Assembly (NCBI GenBank): GCA_949295995.1 | Contig: CASFNK010000033.1 | Span: 62,001-126,000, forward strand | Direction of reading: 5' to 3' | DNA length: 64,000 bases | From: an uncultured Pseudomonadota bacterium | GTDB taxonomy: Bacteria > Pseudomonadota > Alphaproteobacteria > RF32 > CAG-239 | Shown here: one piece after another, positions 61,884 through 64,000 of the stretch | Numbering within the stretch: the stretch's first letter is position 1 | Layout of the letters: each line of letters begins with the position of its first letter | The notes under the pieces: model-generated | Seen by the model: the letters and a program-made list of their open reading frames with translations, nothing else | Database searches by the model: none | Told to the model about the DNA's origin: nothing | Translations under genes and position numbers: made by a program

Positions 61884-62465
61884 ATGAAGAAACAGATACT
61901 TGCATTAGCAACCATAATGTTTTTATCCGCTTGTTATTCCGGTCCGATATACCGTAGCAATACTCCGGCTGACTACAGCAGCTACAATTGCACCAGTCGT
62001 TGCCAAGCCAAACGCCGCCAAGCTCCACAACCGGCTCAAGTTTATGAAGAACCAAAACCGATTGTAAAACCATGCCAAGTAGCACAACCGCAACCGGTTA
62101 TTAAACCTTGCAACACTTGCGCACAAGCCGTTCAACCATGCCAAAATTGTGCCGCACCATGCAATAATTGCACTCCTAAAGTTGAAATCGTAAAAGAGCC
62201 GGTAGAAATTGTTTATAAGAAAACAACCAAAACAACGGTTTATGAGCCTAAAACCATAACCAATGTTGCTTATGAAAAAGAGCAAATCACTACCCAACCG
62301 GTTGAAACCAAGACGGTAGTTACCACCACGACCACTCAATCGAGTGCTCCGGTTGAAATTATTTCAGCTCCGGCACAAACCCAAACTGAGACAATTTCAT
62401 ACACCATCGATTCTACTCCGGCCACAACTACTATCCAAGTAATGCCGGAAGAAGAGATAAAATAA
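61884..62465 (+). CDS. Cysteine-rich predicted outer-membrane lipoprotein
   Basis: From the ATG at 61884 the 193-residue protein has a signal peptide with lipobox LSAC. The mature half is rich in Pro, Gln and Cys, with three CxxC units in PCNTC, PCQNC and PCNNC, plus further single cysteines. Residues 100-193 are Thr/Val-rich and low-complexity, probably extended. No family is recognised. The CxxC units could bind metal or form disulfides. It is driven by a near-perfect promoter, suggesting abundance. An in-frame TTG upstream was not chosen. Confidence 0.7.
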   Translation: MKKQILALATIMFLSACYSGPIYRSNTPADYSSYNCTSRCQAKRRQAPQPAQVYEEPKPIVKPCQVAQPQPVIKPCNTCAQAVQPCQNCAAPCNNCTPKVEIVKEPVEIVYKKTTKTTVYEPKTITNVAYEKEQITTQPVETKTVVTTTTTQSSAPVEIISAPAQTQTETISYTIDSTPATTTIQVMPEEEIK

Positions 62466-62487
62466 TAATAAAATTCTTTCTCCTTGT

Positions 62488-62517
62488 AAAAAACCGCACA
62501 GAAAGTGCGGTTTTTTT
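62488..62517 (+). terminator. Rho-independent terminator of the lipoprotein gene
   Basis: ACCGCAC and GTGCGGT pair around AGAAA, flanked by A and T runs. Confidence 0.92.
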
Positions 62518-62570
62518 GTCCCTTGAAAAATGCCGATTAAGACTTACATTTTAGTTTTAAGGAGTCGAAT

Positions 62571-63074
62571 ATGAGAAAAATCATCACAGTTAACGACAAG
62601 ATGCAACAAGACTACGTTTATGAACTGGTCTGCGAAGCCGGCAAAAACTTTGCAGACGATTTCAAACCGGAATTAACACCGTATGAAATGTTGCAGCTTG
62701 GTGTTTTTGAGGGAAAATACTTAAATGATTGCCAAGAAGAATTCCCATCATTTTGGTTTGAGAATGCCAAAACCTCCCCATTAAAGGCCGATGAGCAATT
62801 AAATTTTTTCCATCTCAAATCACGATTATCCTTACAAGAATGGAAAAAACGCGGCTGGATATATGGTCCTGACCCAAGAGGTTGGTTTCAGTGGTATTGT
62901 CGTTACTATCAAGGACGTAGGATAGCGGAACTTGACCAAATTCAAATAAAGCGTTGGAAAGCCTTCCGCCGCCATAAAGCTCAAATTTTAAAGAATTGTC
63001 ATCTATATGATACATCATGCCGCGCCCGTCAAAGACAAGCTTTACTTCAATGGGCATATAATCCATATTTTTAA
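62571..63074 (+). CDS. Conserved hypothetical protein, aromatic-rich
   Basis: The 167-residue product has no signal or membrane helix. A striking aromatic stretch occurs in the middle (GWIYGPDPRGWFQWYCRYY) and a basic cysteine-containing helical end (CRARQRQALLQWAYNPYF). I believe homologues occur in many bacteria without a known role, but cannot name the family. GTTTTAAGGAGTCG before the ATG is a good ribosome site. Two microprotein genes follow closely. Confidence 0.72.
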   Translation: MRKIITVNDKMQQDYVYELVCEAGKNFADDFKPELTPYEMLQLGVFEGKYLNDCQEEFPSFWFENAKTSPLKADEQLNFFHLKSRLSLQEWKKRGWIYGPDPRGWFQWYCRYYQGRRIAELDQIQIKRWKAFRRHKAQILKNCHLYDTSCRARQRQALLQWAYNPYF

Positions 63075-63084
63075 AGGAGAAGAG

Positions 63085-63165
63085 ATGAATTTCACCCCAC
63101 GAGATAAAATCATATTCAGTATCGTTTTAGTTTTGTTAATAATATCTCTCATACTTTTTAATTAA
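63085..63165 (+). CDS. 26-residue membrane microprotein
   Basis: AAAGGAGAAGAG lies directly before an ATG that opens a 26-codon frame. The peptide has a charged head (MNFTPRDK) and one hydrophobic helix. It starts 10 bp after the previous gene. Good ribosome site, operon position and a full-length helix favour a real microprotein, though nothing identifies its role. Confidence 0.55.
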   Translation: MNFTPRDKIIFSIVLVLLIISLILFN

Positions 63166-63180
63166 ACGAAAGGAACCCCA

Positions 63181-63249
63181 ATGAAACCCTGGCATATAAT
63201 CACCATTATCGTTTTTATATTTGCAATAATAATAAGTTTAGCCTTTTAA
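63181..63249 (+). CDS. 22-residue membrane microprotein
   Basis: GAAAGGAACCCCA precedes an ATG opening a 22-codon frame. MKPWH is followed by one hydrophobic stretch rich in isoleucine. It lies 15 bp after the 26-residue gene and has the same design, so the two may be diverged copies acting in the inner membrane. Confidence 0.5.
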   Translation: MKPWHIITIIVFIFAIIISLAF

Positions 63250-63260
63250 TAAAAAAGCTA

Positions 63261-63289
63261 TTGACAAGAGTTCGAAAAAGAGGTATTTA
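63261..63289 (+). promoter_or_regulatory. Promoter of tRNA-fMet
   Basis: TTGACA (63261-63266) and TATTTA (63284-63289) are separated by 17 bp and lie 24 bp before the tRNA. Confidence 0.75.
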
Positions 63290-63313
63290 TACGCACAGTT
63301 TTGAGATCTCCAT

Positions 63314-63391
<78 letters not shown>

Positions 63392-63395
63392 AAAG

Positions 63396-63424
63396 AAAAA
63401 GCCGTCCGAAAGGACGGTTTTTTG
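63396..63424 (+). terminator. Rho-independent terminator of tRNA-fMet
   Basis: GCCGTCC and GGACGGT pair around GAAA, followed by a T run. Confidence 0.93.
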
Positions 63425-63530
63425 TTTTTGCATGGCGCGGCTGATTTGAAGCTACGAAAAGTAGGTTCACGCCAAGTGAAAGGCGGGCGAAGAACGCCGG
63501 TGAGCGGAGTTCCTCCGCGAAGGCTTTAAT
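63425..63530. other. GC-rich non-coding stretch, possible dispersed repeat
   Basis: This stretch is far more GC-rich than its surroundings. It contains small inverted repeats such as GCGGAG/CTCCGC and GCGGGC with GCC-rich partners. A 68-codon frame runs through it on the minus strand, but it also crosses both terminators and the tRNA tail, so I do not accept it as a gene. A repeated extragenic element is possible. Confidence 0.35.
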
Positions 63531-63567
63531 AAAAAAACTCCGGAGCGTCAAACCTCCGGAGTTTTTT
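63531..63567 (-). terminator. Rho-independent terminator of the cold-shock gene
   Basis: AACTCCGGAG and CTCCGGAGTT pair around an 8-nt loop with A and T runs on both sides. It lies 20 bp beyond the cspA stop on the minus strand. Confidence 0.9.
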
Positions 63568-63586
63568 AGTCTCAAATTGAGAGAAC

Positions 63587-63790
63587 TTACAAAATAGAAA
63601 TATGATTAGCAGCCGGACGCCCTTTATCATCAAAAATATCAAAAGACACTTCCTGCCCGTCTGTCAATTTTCTGATACCCGATTGTTGCAAAGCCGTCAC
63701 ATGAACAAAAATATCCTTTGCCGCAGCATCAGATTGAATAAAACCATAACCTTTTTTAGTGTTAAACCACTTAACAATACCTTTATGCAT
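63587..63790 (-). CDS. cspA: Cold-shock protein (CspA family)
   Basis: The 67-residue protein is one OB-fold cold-shock domain that binds single-stranded RNA and melts structure. RNP1 is KGYGFIQ and RNP2 is DIFVHV; GIVKWFNTKKG opens the domain. Length and composition match CspA. GGAAACTAAAATT precedes the ATG. The sequence from 63791 to the window end is AT-rich and holds its promoter and probably a long untranslated leader, as known for cold-shock genes. Confidence 0.95.
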   Translation of the reverse strand: MHKGIVKWFNTKKGYGFIQSDAAAKDIFVHVTALQQSGIRKLTDGQEVSFDIFDDKGRPAANHISIL

Positions 63791-64000
63791 AATTTTAGTT
63801 TCCTTAAATCAGTTTTAGAAAATAAGCCTTGTAATAGCAACCAAAAATTTTAATTAATTGCACATTACATATTAACAATATATGATAAATAGCAAAAATA
63901 AAATATCCTAAATTTATAATTGTGATAACTAAAATTTAGTACACTAAAAGTTTATAAAAAATATAAATTCAAACAAATATTTTACAAAATATTAAAAAAT

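Noticed and set aside
61923-62339. A 138-codon minus-strand frame opposite the Cys-rich lipoprotein
   Set aside because: It is antisense to a gene with a clear promoter, lipobox and terminator, and its composition is a mirror of that gene's low-complexity repeats.

Overview
Organism. The window reads as a chromosome segment of an AT-rich, flagellated alphaproteobacterium. Lineage markers are GcrA, MipZ, the CckA hybrid kinase downstream of flhB, HdaA, an RpoH/RluD pair, a LexA box of the alphaproteobacterial type (GAAC-N7-GAAC) and an initiator tRNA with an A-U/G-C/G-C anticodon stem. A single-chain pyruvate:ferredoxin oxidoreductase and a flavin reductase-rubredoxin fusion point to an anaerobic or microaerobic life. 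My best guess is an uncultured host- or gut-associated alphaproteobacterium; this is inference, since no rRNA is present.

Layout. 1-6 kb: end of a DUF4139 gene, gcrA, motAB, then a histidine phosphatase, an EamA transporter, a NUDIX hydrolase, tRNA-Gly and a small lipoprotein. 6.3-9.9 kb: nifJ behind a structured leader. 10-14 kb: unrecognised genes, several without a Shine-Dalgarno site, and a five-hairpin non-coding RNA-like element. 14-16.6 kb: two aminopeptidases. 16.7-20.2 kb: a 1032-residue repeat protein with an HNH-like C-terminus followed by a SUKH-type immunity gene, coupled to tsaC and a trmN6-like gene. 21.9-27.7 kb: a degenerate PAS-GGDEF protein, a membrane pseudokinase and partner, rpoH and rluD. 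27.8-35.8 kb: a run of unknown genes ending in a VirD4/TraG-type coupling ATPase, a second small HNH-like protein and a second SUKH-type gene, beside tRNA-His. 36-46.9 kb: core cell-cycle and envelope genes (dacA with SPOR, mipZ, pgm, a GH114-like protein, fliQ-fliR-flhB-cckA-hdaA). 47-53.6 kb: eptA and a TetR-regulated RND pump. 54-64 kb: an S66 peptidase, an SOS-controlled umuD'-umuC pair, an antiporter, small housekeeping genes, tRNA-Pro, a cysteine-rich lipoprotein, two microproteins, tRNA-fMet and a cold-shock gene.

Most notable. Two HNH-like proteins each sit directly upstream of a SUKH-family immunity gene. One pair lies 22 bp behind a coupling ATPase and two paralogous two-helix membrane proteins. 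Together they look like a contact-dependent effector/immunity system that may use a type IV-like secretion route. Also of interest are an SOS-boxed umuD gene that encodes UmuD' directly and lacks both catalytic residues, a possible orphan omega-RNA-like RNA, and a rubredoxin that could be made alone from an internal start.
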